A DNA stretch of 64,000 nucleotides from Burkholderiales bacterium (GCA_021299735.1 JAJTEM010000007.1:23593-87592); one strand, 5' to 3'; positions 1 through 10,087 are shown, counted from the first letter of the stretch. The notes: a model not told the origin generated them from the letters alone. Numbers and translations: made by a program.

Positions 1-108
1 TTTCCCAATGTATGCCCTCCACTGGCAATACATCGTTCATCCCCTTGACTGATTGAAGTCTGGGTTGCTTTTTGGCTTTGGTTTGTTCAGGCGACTCAGG
101 ATGACTCA
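1..108 (-). CDS. hisS: Histidyl-tRNA synthetase, N-terminal start only (partial)
   Basis: Only the first 36 codons are present; the gene runs off the left edge. The minus-strand ATG at 108 opens a frame beginning MSHPESPEQTKAKK and then carrying the segment LQSVKGMNDVLPVEG. This matches the conserved class II HisRS start (K-[AG]-x-[KR]-G-x-x-D). The enzyme charges tRNA-His in the cytoplasm. It lies 51 bp downstream of ispG on the same strand, and ispG-hisS is a usual betaproteobacterial order. The call rests on one short motif plus synteny. Confidence 0.85.
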
Positions 109-159
109 TTGACGCATTCAACTTAATTTCTCAACCCGATATTGTCGCCTATTCTTGGG

Positions 160-1407
160 CTACTTGTTGGTGCCAGCGTACCTTTGCTCAACATAACGCT
201 GCACAATGGCCTGAAATTCCTGGGCAATATTCTCGCCTTTCAGGGTTACAGTGCGCTTGCCATCCAAAAACACGGGGGCTGATGGTGCCTCGCCCGTGCC
301 GGGCAAGGAAATGCCGATGTCAGCATGCTTGCTTTCACCCGGCCCGTTCACCACGCAACCCATAACAGCAACCTTCATTTCCTCAACGCCCGGATACTGG
401 TTTTTCCAGATCGGCATTTGTTCGCGAAGGTAAGTTTGAATTTGATCCGCCAGTTCCTGAAAGACAGTACTAGTAGTGCGGCCACAGCCAGGACAGGCAA
501 TCACCTGTGGCGTGAAAGCGCGCAAACCGAGGGATTGCAAAATTTCCTGACCCACCAGCACTTCCTTGCAACGGTCACCGTTCGGCTCGGGTGTCAGGGA
601 TACACGAATGGTGTCACCAATGCCCTCTTGCAACAACACAGACAAAGCTGCGGTAGAAGCCACTACGCCTTTCGTGCCCATACCAGCCTCAGTCAATCCA
701 AGGTGAAGAGGAAACTCGCTTCGGCCAGCCAATTCCCGGTAAACCGCGATCAGGTCTTGAACCTGGCTTACCTTGCAAGACAACACAATTTTATTGGCAG
801 GCAAGCCCAGCTCTACCGCCTTGTGCGCACTACTTACCGCAGATTCAATCAGGGCCTGATACATCAGTTGTTGAGCTGGCAGCGGATCGGCCTTTTTGCC
901 GTTTTCATCCATCATTCGAGCGAGCAGGTTTTGATCCAGGCTCCCCCAATTCACGCCGATTCGAACAGGCTTGTCATATTGAGCGGCAATCGAAATCATG
1001 GCTGCAAAGTTGTCATCACGCGAACGTGCTGAACCCACATTACCCGGGTTGATCCGATACTTGGAAAGCGCTTTTGCACAGTCCGGGTACTTTTGCAGCA
1101 ACAAATGCCCGTTGTAATGGAAGTCTCCCACCAACGGCACGGGGATTCGCATTTTGTCCAACTGCTCGCGAATATAAGGCACTGCATCGGCTGATGCATC
1201 GTTGTTGACAGTGATTCGAACCATTTCACTGCCAGCCAGATACAAAGCCTTAATCTGCAGGGCAGTGTTCAAAGCATCTGCGGTATCGGTGTTGGTCATC
1301 GACTGAACAAGCACAGGCGCACCCCCACCAATCGAAACAACGTGGTCTTTCCAGCGAACATCGACTTGGTGAGTTTTATGTCGCTTCAGGGGGGTGTTTG
1401 GAATCAC
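160..1407 (-). CDS. ispG: 4-hydroxy-3-methylbut-2-enyl diphosphate synthase (flavodoxin), IspG/GcpE
   Basis: IspG makes HMBPP from MEcPP, the penultimate step of the MEP isoprenoid pathway, using a [4Fe-4S] cluster. The three cluster cysteines are visible in [10 protein letters not shown] (about residues 305 and 308) and [12 protein letters not shown] (about 351); the N-terminal region has the family motif VQSMTNTDT. The frame is open back to a TTG at 1443, but there is no ATG before the conserved core. I prefer the GTG at 1407 (416 aa, start [12 protein letters not shown]) because it matches the usual short N-terminus; neither start has a strong ribosome binding site. It lies downstream of rodZ and upstream of hisS, probably in one transcript. 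Confidence 0.96.
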   Translation of the reverse strand: MIPNTPLKRHKTHQVDVRWKDHVVSIGGGAPVLVQSMTNTDTADALNTALQIKALYLAGSEMVRITVNNDASADAVPYIREQLDKMRIPVPLVGDFHYNGHLLLQKYPDCAKALSKYRINPGNVGSARSRDDNFAAMISIAAQYDKPVRIGVNWGSLDQNLLARMMDENGKKADPLPAQQLMYQALIESAVSSAHKAVELGLPANKIVLSCKVSQVQDLIAVYRELAGRSEFPLHLGLTEAGMGTKGVVASTAALSVLLQEGIGDTIRVSLTPEPNGDRCKEVLVGQEILQSLGLRAFTPQVIACPGCGRTTSTVFQELADQIQTYLREQMPIWKNQYPGVEEMKVAVMGCVVNGPGESKHADIGISLPGTGEAPSAPVFLDGKRTVTLKGENIAQEFQAIVQRYVEQRYAGTNK

Positions 1408-1446
1408 GATGAACTTCAGGCGAGATAGGCAGGTTACTGGCAAGGT

Positions 1447-1464
1447 GGGGACCCAGTGGTCCCC
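1447..1464. repeat. Inverted repeat between rodZ and ispG
   Basis: Perfect 7-bp arms GGGGACC / GGTCCCC with a 4-nt loop (CAGT on the plus strand). On the minus strand it sits between the rodZ stop (1474) and the ispG start region, with no T-run after it. It is therefore not a clear terminator; it may be an mRNA-processing or attenuating hairpin. Confidence 0.5.
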
Positions 1465-1473
1465 GCGATAATT

Positions 1474-2607
1474 TTACTGAACTGTAATTCGAGCAACTTC
1501 ACCACGAATGGATGCAGTAAGGTCCACAAGCTTTCCGTTATTGGAAATTTTGACTGCCTTTGCGTTGCCCACAATTAACTTGAATGGCGCTTGGCCTCTA
1601 ACTTCAAGATTGCTGCCAGCGTCGTTTAGCTGGGAGATCAGTACATTATCATTGGCATCCCGAACGGTAACCCATGACTGCTCCTGAAAATTAAAGCGCA
1701 AAACCCCTTCTGCACCAGTCGCACCCACGGAAGCAGGTGCAGGAGCAGCTGTTGGCTCGGCCACAGATATTACTGCTGCAGTGGCAGGCGAAACAGTGTT
1801 GGGAGCAGCCGTGCCAGCTGTTGCTGTGCCAGGTGTTACTGTGGTGGGCGCAGCTGGATCATTTTCAGCACCAACAGGCTGTTGAAGCGCCGGAAAGACT
1901 GAGGTGTCTGCGGCCAAAGCAGCCGGGGCTTCCAAACCAGAAGGTGCGGAGCTGTCTGGCGGCAATAAATTTTCACTGCCGGGTGCCGACACCACAGGGG
2001 CCTCGTTGGGTTCAATCACTTCCGAATCATCCACTGCCACCTCTTGGGTTGACATGAACACCGGTATGTAAAACACAGCCATCACCACCACGGCGGCCAG
2101 AACAATTCCATAGCTCAGCGACTTTTTACCCGCTTTGCGATCAAAGTTCAGAGTAGACAAACGCTTTGAACTGTTGGGCATTTTCGGCTCAAGCGGCTCG
2201 GTGCGCGCGCCATCGGCCTGTGCCACTCGCGTGGATTTGTCTTGAACTCGGCCCTCTGAAAACCCGAAAGACAAAATGATTGGCGCTGGATCCATTTTTA
2301 GCGCTTTGCAATAGCTCTTGATGAAAGCTTTGGCAAAGGTCTCGGGCGGCAAACAACTCACATCACCACTTTCGATGGCTTCGAGTTGACGTTCGTTGAT
2401 TTTGGTCTGAGCGCTGATATCGCTCAAGGAGTAACCGGCTTTTTCACGGGCGGCACGCAAGATTTCACTAGGGTTTTGACCCGATTCCAGCAAAGTCAAG
2501 TTGGGGTGCTTTTCAGCAGCGAACCCAGTAACAAGCTCCGGTTTTAAATCTTTGCCTAGACTGTTATCTGATGATTCAGTATTGTTCATGGCGCGATTTT
2601 CGTTCAT
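1474..2607 (-). CDS. rodZ: RodZ-like cytoskeletal HTH membrane protein
   Basis: RodZ links the MreB cytoskeleton to the cell envelope and helps set rod shape. Three parts are visible in 377 aa: a Cro/CI-type helix-turn-helix at about 46-111 (AREKAGYSLSDISAQTKI), one transmembrane segment at about 164-186, and a periplasmic C-terminal domain of the DUF4115 type (about 300-377, with QEQSWVTVRDAND). The linker between the last two is very rich in Ala, Pro and Thr. I chose the ATG at 2607; a GTG at 2634 and an ATG at 2589 are alternatives. It lies downstream of rlmN and upstream of ispG, the usual context in this group, although the pilF gene often found next to it is missing. Confidence 0.85.
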   Translation of the reverse strand: MNENRAMNNTESSDNSLGKDLKPELVTGFAAEKHPNLTLLESGQNPSEILRAAREKAGYSLSDISAQTKINERQLEAIESGDVSCLPPETFAKAFIKSYCKALKMDPAPIILSFGFSEGRVQDKSTRVAQADGARTEPLEPKMPNSSKRLSTLNFDRKAGKKSLSYGIVLAAVVVMAVFYIPVFMSTQEVAVDDSEVIEPNEAPVVSAPGSENLLPPDSSAPSGLEAPAALAADTSVFPALQQPVGAENDPAAPTTVTPGTATAGTAAPNTVSPATAAVISVAEPTAAPAPASVGATGAEGVLRFNFQEQSWVTVRDANDNVLISQLNDAGSNLEVRGQAPFKLIVGNAKAVKISNNGKLVDLTASIRGEVARITVQ

Positions 2608-2872
2608 TAGGTTTTTCCAAGCTTCGGCAGGCACAGCAGGCCCCGATTAATAATTGTAGTTCTTTAACATCCTTACACTTGCAGCATAATCGAAGCAAGC
2701 GGATGGATTCAAGTAATTTCTATGAAAATTCAATGCGTTGAGGAGTTTTTTGAGAAAGCGCCACAAGTTAAATGATGAAAATGTCTTTTTTTAATTTAAT
2801 CAATACTCTTTTGGATACAGCTAAACACACAAATATCCCCCTATTGTATGACAAAGTATGCAGGGTGTTTAC

Positions 2873-4012
2873 CTAGACGCCGCGTTTGGAAGAACCCCTC
2901 AGTTCCTCCAGTGAAACCGTGCTGACCAGCCGTTCCTTGACCTTCGTTCGATCACGCACTTCACCGGCCAGTTGACCGCATGCCGCATCAATGTCGTCAC
3001 CACGGGTTTTGCGAACTGTGGTCACAACCCCTGCTGCGCCTAGTATATCTACAAACGCTTTAATTGCAGGGCTGGTTGACTTGAGCAAACCCGATTCAGG
3101 AAATGGGTTGAAAGGTATCAAATTGAATTTGCAAGGCACAATCTTCGCAACTTCCAAGAGTTGCTGTGCATGCTCAGGCTTGTCATTCACGCCATCAAGC
3201 ATCACGTATTCAAAGGTGATGAAGTCTCGCGGTGCAAACTTCAAGTAGCGCAAGCAGGCATCCAGCAGTTCCCGCAGGGGATACTTTTTATTCAATGGTA
3301 CCAAGTGGTCACGAAGCGCGTCATTGGGCGCGTGCAGCGAGACAGCCAAGGCAACGGGACAATCTTGAGACAGCCTGTCCATGAAAGGTACTACACCCGA
3401 GGTTGATACGGTAACCCTTCTGCGAGACAAGCCATAAGCCGTGTCGTCCAGCATTAACTGCAAAGCCGGCACCAAGGCGTCATAATTCAGCAAGGGCTCA
3501 CCCATGCCCATCATCACCACATTGGTAACCGGGCGTTCCTGTGTATAAACTCGATCGCCCGCGTCGCGTAACAACACATTGGCCTTCCACAACTGCGCCA
3601 CGATTTCAGCAGTACTCAAGTTGCGTGAAAAACCCTGTTTACCGGTAGAACAAAACCGGCAATTCACAGCACAACCAGCTTGTGAACTAACACACAGCGT
3701 TCCGCGTCGCTCTTCGGGAATAAAAACGGTTTCAACTGCATCACCGTTGCCAACATCAAAGAGCCACTTGCGTGTGCCATCTTTGGAGATATTGTCGGAA
3801 ATAATGCCAGGAGCCTTGATGCAGGCACGGCTGTTCAAATTCTGGCGAAATGATTTCGCGAGGTCGGTCATGGAATCGAAATTATCGACACCTGACTGGT
3901 GAATCCATTTGGCCAGTTGTTTGGCCCTGAATGGCTTTTCACCCAAATTGCCACACCACTGGATTAACTCGGGCACCGAGTATTCCAGCAAATTGTCGAG
4001 TTGTGCACTCAT
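2873..4012 (-). CDS. rlmN: Dual-specificity RNA methyltransferase RlmN
   Basis: Radical-SAM enzyme that methylates C2 of A2503 in 23S rRNA and A37 of some tRNAs. The cluster motif CAVNCRFC (Cys at about 114, 118 and 121) is present, as is GMGEPLLN for SAM binding. The catalytic cysteine is probably in [15 protein letters not shown] near the C-terminus. The open frame reaches back to 4063, but the ATG at 4012 ([12 protein letters not shown], 379 aa) gives the normal family length. It is 66 bp downstream of ndk on the same strand, and 265 bp separate its stop from the rodZ start. That gap is AT-rich, and I see no gene in it. Confidence 0.97.
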   Translation of the reverse strand: MSAQLDNLLEYSVPELIQWCGNLGEKPFRAKQLAKWIHQSGVDNFDSMTDLAKSFRQNLNSRACIKAPGIISDNISKDGTRKWLFDVGNGDAVETVFIPEERRGTLCVSSQAGCAVNCRFCSTGKQGFSRNLSTAEIVAQLWKANVLLRDAGDRVYTQERPVTNVVMMGMGEPLLNYDALVPALQLMLDDTAYGLSRRRVTVSTSGVVPFMDRLSQDCPVALAVSLHAPNDALRDHLVPLNKKYPLRELLDACLRYLKFAPRDFITFEYVMLDGVNDKPEHAQQLLEVAKIVPCKFNLIPFNPFPESGLLKSTSPAIKAFVDILGAAGVVTTVRKTRGDDIDAACGQLAGEVRDRTKVKERLVSTVSLEELRGSSKRGV

Positions 4013-4078
4013 GGTGTGTCCTCTCAAAACAAACGGGGACGCACATGCGCCCCCGGAATTCAACGCAACCGGATCAGA

Positions 4079-4504
4079 TTAGCGTGAAAATACTTGTGAA
4101 GCCGGGAAGAAATAAGCGATTTCATTCGCAGCAGTTTCGGGGGCATCAGAACCGTGAACTGCGTTGGCATCAATACTTTCAGCGAAGTCGGCGCGAATGG
4201 TACCAGCAGCCGCTTCCTTGGGGTTTGTTGCTCCCATCAGCTCGCGGTTCTTGGCGATTGCGTTCTCGCCTTCCAAGGCTTGGATCATCACTGGACCAGA
4301 GATCATGAACTCAACCAGGTCTTTGAAAAAGGGGCGAGCTTTGTGCACTGCGTAGAAACCCTCTGCTTCAGCGCGTGACAAGTGGGCCATGCGTGCAGCA
4401 ACTACTTTCAGGCCAGCGGCTTCAAAGCGGCTGTAGATTTGACCAATTACGTTCTTTGCAACAGCATCAGGCTTGATGATGGACAGGGTGCGCTCGATTG
4501 CCAT
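4079..4504 (-). CDS. ndk: Nucleoside diphosphate kinase
   Basis: Ndk moves the gamma phosphate from ATP to nucleoside diphosphates through a phosphohistidine, balancing NTP pools in the cytoplasm. The 141-aa length is standard. The active-site histidine is in [16 protein letters not shown] (about residue 117), and the start [12 protein letters not shown] is the family signature. It is the first gene of the ndk-rlmN-rodZ-ispG-hisS block. The 173-bp region upstream separates it from the divergent yccA-like gene and must hold both promoters. Confidence 0.98.
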   Translation of the reverse strand: MAIERTLSIIKPDAVAKNVIGQIYSRFEAAGLKVVAARMAHLSRAEAEGFYAVHKARPFFKDLVEFMISGPVMIQALEGENAIAKNRELMGATNPKEAAAGTIRADFAESIDANAVHGSDAPETAANEIAYFFPASQVFSR

Positions 4505-4677
4505 GATTTAACAAACTCCGAAGAAAATTATAAAAGCGAGAAAATTAACCCGCGATTATAGCTGGTTTATCTAAAAAACCCAATCACGGGACTGATCTAT
4601 CCCTTGAATTGAAACTTTTAGCCACTACCATTACTCTAAATCGTATAAATTCGTGTTTTACAAAGGAGTGAGAACAC

Positions 4678-5382
4678 ATGTCTGAATCAAGAACTGCACA
4701 ATTTGGCCGCACAGCCGTTGGTGTATCTACCGTAGAAACCAACCGAGTTCTGCGCAACACTTACTTCTTGCTGGCACTGTCGATGATTCCGACAGCCTTG
4801 GGCGCTTTTGCGGGCATTCAATTCGGCTTCTTCCGACTGTTCGCGGGCAGCCCAATTCTCTCGTTCGTAGTCATGCTGGCAGCCATGTTTGGCTTCATTT
4901 GGGGTATTCAGCGCAACCGCAACAATTCTTTTGGTGTGGTGCTCATGCTGGGCTTCACGTTCTTCATGGGCCTGATGCTCTCCGGTATTTTGTCGGTGGC
5001 ACTCAGCCTGTCCAACGGCAGCTCCATCATCATGATGGCCGCGCTAGGCACAGCAGGCATTTTCTTCGGACTAGCCAGCTATGCTGCGGTAACCAAGCGC
5101 GACTTCACCAACATGGGCAAAGGCCTGTTGATTGGTTTGGTGATGGTAATTGTGGCTTCCGTGGCCAACATCTTCCTGCAAATGCCAGCCCTGTCGCTGA
5201 CCATTTCTACCATCTGTGTGGGCTTGTTCTCGCTGTTTATTTTGTACGACCTGCAGCGTGTTATGCGCGGCGGCGAAACCAATTACATCTCCGCAGCCCT
5301 GAGCATTTACCTGAGTTTGTACAATTTGTTCGTGAATTTGCTGCAACTGCTCATGGTATTCGCTGGCGGCAGCCGCGAGTAA
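4678..5382 (+). CDS. Bax inhibitor-1/YccA family inner-membrane protein
   Basis: A 234-aa polytopic protein with about seven hydrophobic helices from residue 27 to the end, of the UPF0005/BI-1 family. Family members are ion-leak or stress-protective membrane proteins, and E. coli YccA modulates FtsH; the function here is inferred from family only. The late segment FILYDLQRVMRGGETNYI is the typical BI-1 signature with its Asp-containing helix. The ATG at 4678 has a good ribosome binding site (AAAGGAG at about 4662). It is a single gene, divergent from ndk and convergent with rlmD. Confidence 0.9.
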   Translation: MSESRTAQFGRTAVGVSTVETNRVLRNTYFLLALSMIPTALGAFAGIQFGFFRLFAGSPILSFVVMLAAMFGFIWGIQRNRNNSFGVVLMLGFTFFMGLMLSGILSVALSLSNGSSIIMMAALGTAGIFFGLASYAAVTKRDFTNMGKGLLIGLVMVIVASVANIFLQMPALSLTISTICVGLFSLFILYDLQRVMRGGETNYISAALSIYLSLYNLFVNLLQLLMVFAGGSRE

Positions 5383-5451
5383 ACACGGGCCAATCAAGCT
5401 AAATTTGCTTGATGTAACCTGTGAGTAACTGATTTAAAAGCACTTTTTTGA

Positions 5452-5483
5452 CACTTTGCAACATCGAAAGTTGTTGCAAAGTG
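5452..5483. repeat. 12-bp inverted repeat downstream of the BI-1 gene
   Basis: Perfect arms CACTTTGCAACA (5452-5463) and TGTTGCAAAGTG (5472-5483) with an 8-nt loop, 70 bp after the BI-1 stop. It is followed on the plus strand by GAATTTTG, a poor T-tract. It may be a weak terminator or a protein-binding palindrome; the stronger terminator follows at 5565. Confidence 0.5.
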
Positions 5484-5564
5484 AATTTTGAAAGAGCAAT
5501 ATGAAATTTCAGTGGGTCGGTATCTATACTGACCGCCGAGTTGGTGAGGCAAACGCACCAACGA

Positions 5565-5589
5565 AAACGGGGCCGCAACGGCCCCGTTT
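5565..5589. terminator. Bidirectional terminator between the BI-1 gene and rlmD
   Basis: Perfect 11-bp arms AAACGGGGCCG / CGGCCCCGTTT with a CAA loop, flanked by A and T residues on the two sides. It ends one base before the rlmD stop codon and serves two convergent genes. Confidence 0.85.
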
Positions 5590-5590
5590 G

Positions 5591-6964
5591 TTATTTGTAG
5601 TCGCTGTATTCCACACGGTCAAAAACTGCAATTGATTCCACATGCGATGTGTGCGGGAACATATTCACCACCCCTGCTTTCATCAGCTTGTAAGAACCTA
5701 CATTGCACAGAACAGCGGTGTCGCGGGCCAATGTGCCGGGATTGCAGCTAACATAAACAATGCGCTTGGGCTGAAACTCGGCACGCGCCCCCACAATGGC
5801 CTTGCAAATTTCCAGGGCGCCATCACGAGGCGGGTCAACCAACACTTTGTCGTATTGACCCCAACTCTCCCATTCCGGGGTTTCCACCTCAAACAAATTG
5901 CGAACATGGAATTCGGTTTTGTCGGCCAAGCCATTGAATTCAGCATTCTCGCCAGCACGGTTTACCAAGTCTTGTGAGCCCTCAAAACCTTTCACATAAC
6001 TGCTTTTTTTGGCTAACGGTAAAGAAAAATTACCCAAACCACAGAACAGGTCGAGGACACGGTCTTCGGGCTTCAAATCGAGCAAAGACACTGCACGGCT
6101 GATCATGGCGTCGTTGATCATGTGGTTCACTTGCGTGAAATCAGTGGGCCTGAAGCGCATGCGAATGCCAAAACTGGGAATGCGATAAGTAAGGTCTACG
6201 GGTTTGTCAGCCTCCAGACGGTGCGCCGTGGCTGGGCCACCTGGCTGCAACCACCAGTCTATGCCCCATTCATTTCCAAATGCACGAAGCGTATCCAGAT
6301 CAGTTTCAGTCAAAGGCTCCAAGTGACGCAGCACCATGGCAGTAACCCCATCACCCACAGCCAGTTCAATTTGGGGTACACGCATGAAAATGCTCAGCGT
6401 CACCAGCATATTGCCCAAGGGCACAATCATGTTGGATACATGCTTGGGCAGCACATGGCATTCCTGCATATCAGCAACGTAGGATGATGCTTTTTCGTGA
6501 AAGCCCACAAAGAAGCGGTCTTTCTTGATCACGAAGCGAGTACTTAAACGCGCACGGTGGCGGTAACCCCAAAACGCGCCATAAATAGGCGGCATCATTT
6601 GTTCGGGGGTTTGGCGCCCAATTCGCTGCAACAGGTCTTCTAGTGCGCGGTTTTTAATGGCCACTTGGGCGTTGGGCTCAATGTGCTGCATGGCACACCC
6701 GCCACACACCCCGTAGTGCGGGCACTTTGGTGTAGTACGGGTGGACACCGAATTCAGCACCTGCAGCGTTCGGCCTTTTGAGTAACTAGGTTTTACCCGG
6801 GTAATTTCAGCCACAACAGTCTCACCTGTAATGGCACCATCGATGAAGTGCACTTTGCCATCAACATGGCCAATGCCGTTGGCATCGAGGTCGATCGACT
6901 CAATAGTCAACTGCATCTGTGGAAACACCACAGGTGTTCTTTCTTTTTTCTTTTTGCGGCCCAT
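5591..6964 (-). CDS. rlmD: 23S rRNA (uracil-1939-C5)-methyltransferase RlmD (RumA)
   Basis: SAM-dependent methylation of U1939 in 23S rRNA. The protein shows a Lys-rich N-terminus (GRKKKKER), a TRAM domain at about 15-75, an Fe-S cysteine cluster CPHYGVCGGCAMQH, the SAM motif VLDLFCGLGNFSLPLA and the catalytic cysteine in YVSCNPGTLARD. The frame is open to a TTG at 6976; I prefer the ATG at 6964 (457 aa), although neither has a clear ribosome binding site. It starts 18 bp after nlpD. In many betaproteobacteria rpoS lies between these two genes, and here it does not. Confidence 0.95.
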   Translation of the reverse strand: MGRKKKKERTPVVFPQMQLTIESIDLDANGIGHVDGKVHFIDGAITGETVVAEITRVKPSYSKGRTLQVLNSVSTRTTPKCPHYGVCGGCAMQHIEPNAQVAIKNRALEDLLQRIGRQTPEQMMPPIYGAFWGYRHRARLSTRFVIKKDRFFVGFHEKASSYVADMQECHVLPKHVSNMIVPLGNMLVTLSIFMRVPQIELAVGDGVTAMVLRHLEPLTETDLDTLRAFGNEWGIDWWLQPGGPATAHRLEADKPVDLTYRIPSFGIRMRFRPTDFTQVNHMINDAMISRAVSLLDLKPEDRVLDLFCGLGNFSLPLAKKSSYVKGFEGSQDLVNRAGENAEFNGLADKTEFHVRNLFEVETPEWESWGQYDKVLVDPPRDGALEICKAIVGARAEFQPKRIVYVSCNPGTLARDTAVLCNVGSYKLMKAGVVNMFPHTSHVESIAVFDRVEYSDYK

Positions 6965-6982
6965 GGCTACATTCAATAAAAA

Positions 6983-7807
6983 TTAACGGGCCGGGAGGTA
7001 ATCCATCGGGTCTACAGGCTTACCCTGCTTGCGCACTTCAAAGTGCAATTTTGGGCGATCGGTATCAGACTGCCCTGCTTCGGCTATTTTTTGGCCCTTG
7101 GTTACAGGCTCGCCTTCTTTCACCAACAAGGTTTTGTTGTGCGCATAAGCGGTTAACAAGTTGTTGTCGTGTTTCAGAATAATCAAGTTACCGTAACCGC
7201 GCAGCGCATTGCCAGAATACACAACACGCCCGGCCTGAGAGGCCAAGACGGGGTCGCCTACCTTGGCAGCAATATCAATACCCTTGTTCACGCCCGCTTT
7301 GTAACCTTGGATGATATCGCCTGGATGTGGCCAGATAAAACCCAAAGTAACAGCCACAGGTGCAGGCGGCTTGATTTCAGGCACTGGCGTGGCCTCAACC
7401 GGCTTGGCACCACCAGCCGGTGTAATCGGCGTGACTTCAACGCCCGTATCTTCAACCACAGTACCACTTGACGGTGAACTGGCCGCAGCGCCAGGCGCAC
7501 CTGTCACACGCAGTTTTTGACCAACAATTATTTTGCTGGGATCAGCAAGGTTATTCATGCGAGCAAGTTCACGCCAGTCCATGCCATTGTCAAGGGCAAT
7601 GCTGTACAGGGTATCGCCGGCCTTAACTGTGTAAATGCCGTCGGCGCCTACCGCAGAGTCGGTAGAACGAGAGGGCAAACGGTCGATTACCGGAGCCTGG
7701 TTGCCTGTTGATGTACATGCAGCCAAAAGGGTCAGTGTGGCAAATCCTACTGCCAATGTACGTGTGTTCCCCAACCACGGGGTTTGAATTGATACGCCAC
7801 GTTTCAT
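6983..7807 (-). CDS. nlpD: NlpD-like LysM/M23 amidase-activator lipoprotein
   Basis: NlpD-type proteins activate septal peptidoglycan amidases at the outer membrane. A 274-aa lipoprotein is predicted: signal peptide with lipobox LLAAC (Cys at about 30), a LysM domain (YTVKAGDTLYSIA, about 58-101), a Pro/Val-rich linker and a C-terminal M23/LytM domain (about 160-272). The first metal ligand of a true M23 enzyme appears replaced (NKGIDI instead of H-x3-D), while LHFEVR is kept. That is the degenerate pattern of activators, not hydrolases. I chose the ATG at 7807 because it overlaps the pcm stop as ATGA, which suggests translational coupling. Confidence 0.92.
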   Translation of the reverse strand: MKRGVSIQTPWLGNTRTLAVGFATLTLLAACTSTGNQAPVIDRLPSRSTDSAVGADGIYTVKAGDTLYSIALDNGMDWRELARMNNLADPSKIIVGQKLRVTGAPGAAASSPSSGTVVEDTGVEVTPITPAGGAKPVEATPVPEIKPPAPVAVTLGFIWPHPGDIIQGYKAGVNKGIDIAAKVGDPVLASQAGRVVYSGNALRGYGNLIILKHDNNLLTAYAHNKTLLVKEGEPVTKGQKIAEAGQSDTDRPKLHFEVRKQGKPVDPMDYLPAR

Positions 7808-8544
7808 ACGATGCGAGTTCCTTGTAACAGGGGTACGAATTTTACCAAGTCTTTTTTCTCTCGATGCCATTTATCGACCGCCAAACGGTCAACAATCACC
7901 AGATTTTGCTGATTTTGGTCAGCCACAGGCACAATAAGACGCCCGCCAATTTTTAACTGCTTCAGCAAGGCTTGTGGTATCTCCAAACCTGCAGCGGCCA
8001 CAATGATGACATCAAAAGGGGCTTGCGCGGGCAAACCCGCCAAACCATCACCATGAATCACGTTTACTTTTTGAAAACCCGCAAGTTTCAGGTTGCGCTG
8101 GGCCTTGTGGTACAACGCCTCAATTCGCTCTATGCTGACCACCCGCTTTGCAATATTGGCGAACACGGCCGCCTGGTAGCCACAACCCGCCCCAACTTCC
8201 AGCACATTGTCCAGTTCGGCGCGGCCATCCAGCGCATACTCCGCAAAACGGGCCACTGTAAATGGTCGAGAAATGGTTTGCTGATGCCCAATCGGCAAAG
8301 CTGCATCTTCATAAGCACGCGAAGCAAATGCTTCATCCACAAACAAATGGCGGGGCACAACGCCAATTACATCCAGCACACGCTGATTGACAATGCCCAG
8401 TGTTTTCAGTTTCTGCACCAAATGACCACGCGCGCGCTCAGAGGTCAGGCTTGAACCACCGATGCGATCAGGAATACGATCCAGTTTTCGTGCAGACTGG
8501 GTGATCAGCGCGGGTGCAGGCTTGAAGCGAGGCTTTTGATCCAT
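7804..8544 (-). CDS. pcm: Protein-L-isoaspartate O-methyltransferase
   Basis: Pcm repairs isoaspartyl residues in aged proteins by SAM-dependent methylation. The SAM-binding motif VLEVGAGCGYQAAV (about 120-133) and the family loop GHQQTISRPFTVARF are clear. I prefer the ATG at 8544 (MDQKPRF, 246 aa) over a TTG at 8562 because it lies just after the surE stop. The N-terminal extension of about 35 residues is basic and longer than in E. coli Pcm, as is common in Burkholderiales. It is the middle gene of surE-pcm-nlpD; its stop overlaps the nlpD start by ATGA. Confidence 0.95.
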   Translation of the reverse strand: MDQKPRFKPAPALITQSARKLDRIPDRIGGSSLTSERARGHLVQKLKTLGIVNQRVLDVIGVVPRHLFVDEAFASRAYEDAALPIGHQQTISRPFTVARFAEYALDGRAELDNVLEVGAGCGYQAAVFANIAKRVVSIERIEALYHKAQRNLKLAGFQKVNVIHGDGLAGLPAQAPFDVIIVAAAGLEIPQALLKQLKIGGRLIVPVADQNQQNLVIVDRLAVDKWHREKKDLVKFVPLLQGTRIV

Positions 8545-8552
8545 TTTTTGTT

Positions 8553-9320
8553 TTACAGCCAATCGGCCAGGGTCTTCATTTGTTCGGTGTGCGTCAAGTC
8601 AGCTTTCAAAGGACTAATCGAAATTTTACCCTGCTTGACCGCATAAAAATCGGTGCCGGGGCCTGCATCTTTTGCCCCACCTGGGGGACCAATCCAGTAA
8701 ACCGTTTCATCTTTCGGGTTTTGCGTGGGAATTACCGGCTCGGCATGATGGCGTTTGCCAAGGCGAGTGCATTCATAACCCTGCATGTCATCGTAAGGAA
8801 TCGGTGGAATATTCACATTCAACAAGCAATGTTCAAGGCCAAGCTTGTTGTTCAAAAAACGATCCACAATCTCGGCCGCCACTCGGGCTGCGCTGTCAAG
8901 GTGCGCATAACCTTTGCCTGCCAGCGAAAAAGCAATTGCCGGCAAACCACACTGAAAGCCTTCCATAGCAGCAGCCACAGTGCCTGAATAAATGGTGTCG
9001 TCGCCCATATTGGCGCCGTTGTTAATGCCAGACACCACCAGGTCGGGCCGCCTTTGAAGCAAACCGGTTACCGCCACGTGCACGCAATCGGTAGGCGTGC
9101 CATTCACGTAACGAAAGCCGTTGGCTGCCGTGCGTACGGTGAGTGGGCGATCAAGCGTTAGCGCATTGGATACCCCGGATCTGTCTTGCTCTGGCGCCAT
9201 GACTTCCAGGTGAACGGTTTTGCCAAACCGTTCGAGCAAAGCACCATGCAAGGCCAAAATACCAGGGGCACTGTAGCCATCGTCGTTGCTGATCAAAATG
9301 TGTGGAATGGTCAAGATCAA
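8553..9320 (-). CDS. surE: 5'/3'-nucleotidase SurE
   Basis: SurE is a metal-dependent survival phosphatase acting on nucleoside monophosphates and short polyphosphate. The metal-binding start [14 protein letters not shown] and the later [18 protein letters not shown] are diagnostic. No ATG is available. The TTG at 9320 overlaps the yaaA stop (TTGA), and a second in-frame TTG at 9314 lies 9 nt after an AAGGA sequence, so the true start could be either (255 or 253 aa). It is second in the yaaA-surE-pcm-nlpD-rlmD run, which reads as one operon with overlaps. Confidence 0.96.
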   Translation of the reverse strand: MILTIPHILISNDDGYSAPGILALHGALLERFGKTVHLEVMAPEQDRSGVSNALTLDRPLTVRTAANGFRYVNGTPTDCVHVAVTGLLQRRPDLVVSGINNGANMGDDTIYSGTVAAAMEGFQCGLPAIAFSLAGKGYAHLDSAARVAAEIVDRFLNNKLGLEHCLLNVNIPPIPYDDMQGYECTRLGKRHHAEPVIPTQNPKDETVYWIGPPGGAKDAGPGTDFYAVKQGKISISPLKADLTHTEQMKTLADWL

Positions 9321-10087
9321 GCTTCCTTGCGTCGAAATACCCAGGTGTTTTCAGAAGATTCTTTAGCAGCAAAGGCATAACCCTCCACATTGAATTTTTT
9401 CAATTGCTCTACATCGGTAACACGTTGGTCAACAATATAACGAGCCATTAATCCACGCGCTTTTTTGGCAAAGAAGCTGATAATTTTGTACTGACCATTT
9501 TTGTAATCCTGGAACACAGGCTGCACCACACGTGCATTCAAAACCTTGGTATCAACTGATTTGAAATATTCATCGGAGGCCAGGTTAACCAGCACAGGGT
9601 TTTCTTTGCCAAGCTCTTTGTTCAGGGCGGGTGCCACAGTGTCTTTCCAATAAGCGTACAAATCTTTCCCTGCCGGGTTGGGCAATTTCGTACCCATTTC
9701 AAGGCGGTAAGGTTGCATCAAATCGAGTGGGCGCAAAATGCCGTATAGGCCCGAGAGAATTCGCACATGCTTTTGAGCAAAAGCCAGGCCGTCTTCATCC
9801 AGGGTTTTTGCATCAAACCCATCGTAAACATCGCCATTGAATGCCAGCAGTGCAGGCCTGGAATTTTTTTTGGTGAACTTGGTCGACCACTCGCTGTAAC
9901 GCGTGGCATTGAGTACACCCAGCTTGTCAGAAACTGACATCAGTTCGGAAATATCCGCCGGGCTCATGGGTCGGAGAATATTAACCAAGGCCGCAGCCTG
10001 CTCAACAAATTGTGGCTGCGTACTGCTTGAAACGGACAAGGGTGTTTCGTAATCGAGCGACTTTGCGGGAGAAAGAACTACAAGCAT
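9317..10087 (-). CDS. yaaA: Peroxide stress protein YaaA (UPF0246)
   Basis: YaaA lowers intracellular unincorporated iron and limits Fenton damage during peroxide stress. At 256 aa it has normal family length. The start [16 protein letters not shown] and the segment [18 protein letters not shown] are family signatures. It is the first gene of the run leading into surE, with a 4-bp TTGA overlap. The upstream 310 bp separate it from the divergent lexA. Confidence 0.93.
   Translation of the reverse strand: MLVVLSPAKSLDYETPLSVSSSTQPQFVEQAAALVNILRPMSPADISELMSVSDKLGVLNATRYSEWSTKFTKKNSRPALLAFNGDVYDGFDAKTLDEDGLAFAQKHVRILSGLYGILRPLDLMQPYRLEMGTKLPNPAGKDLYAYWKDTVAPALNKELGKENPVLVNLASDEYFKSVDTKVLNARVVQPVFQDYKNGQYKIISFFAKKARGLMARYIVDQRVTDVEQLKKFNVEGYAFAAKESSENTWVFRRKEA

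Noticed and set aside
1408..1443. Upstream TTG as the ispG start
   Set aside because: It would add 12 residues not typical of IspG, and the start would be next to the hairpin at 1447-1464. The GTG at 1407 was preferred, without certainty.
2608..2872. Possible pilF remnant between rlmN and rodZ
   Set aside because: The stretch is AT-rich and has no frame resembling TPR repeats on either strand.
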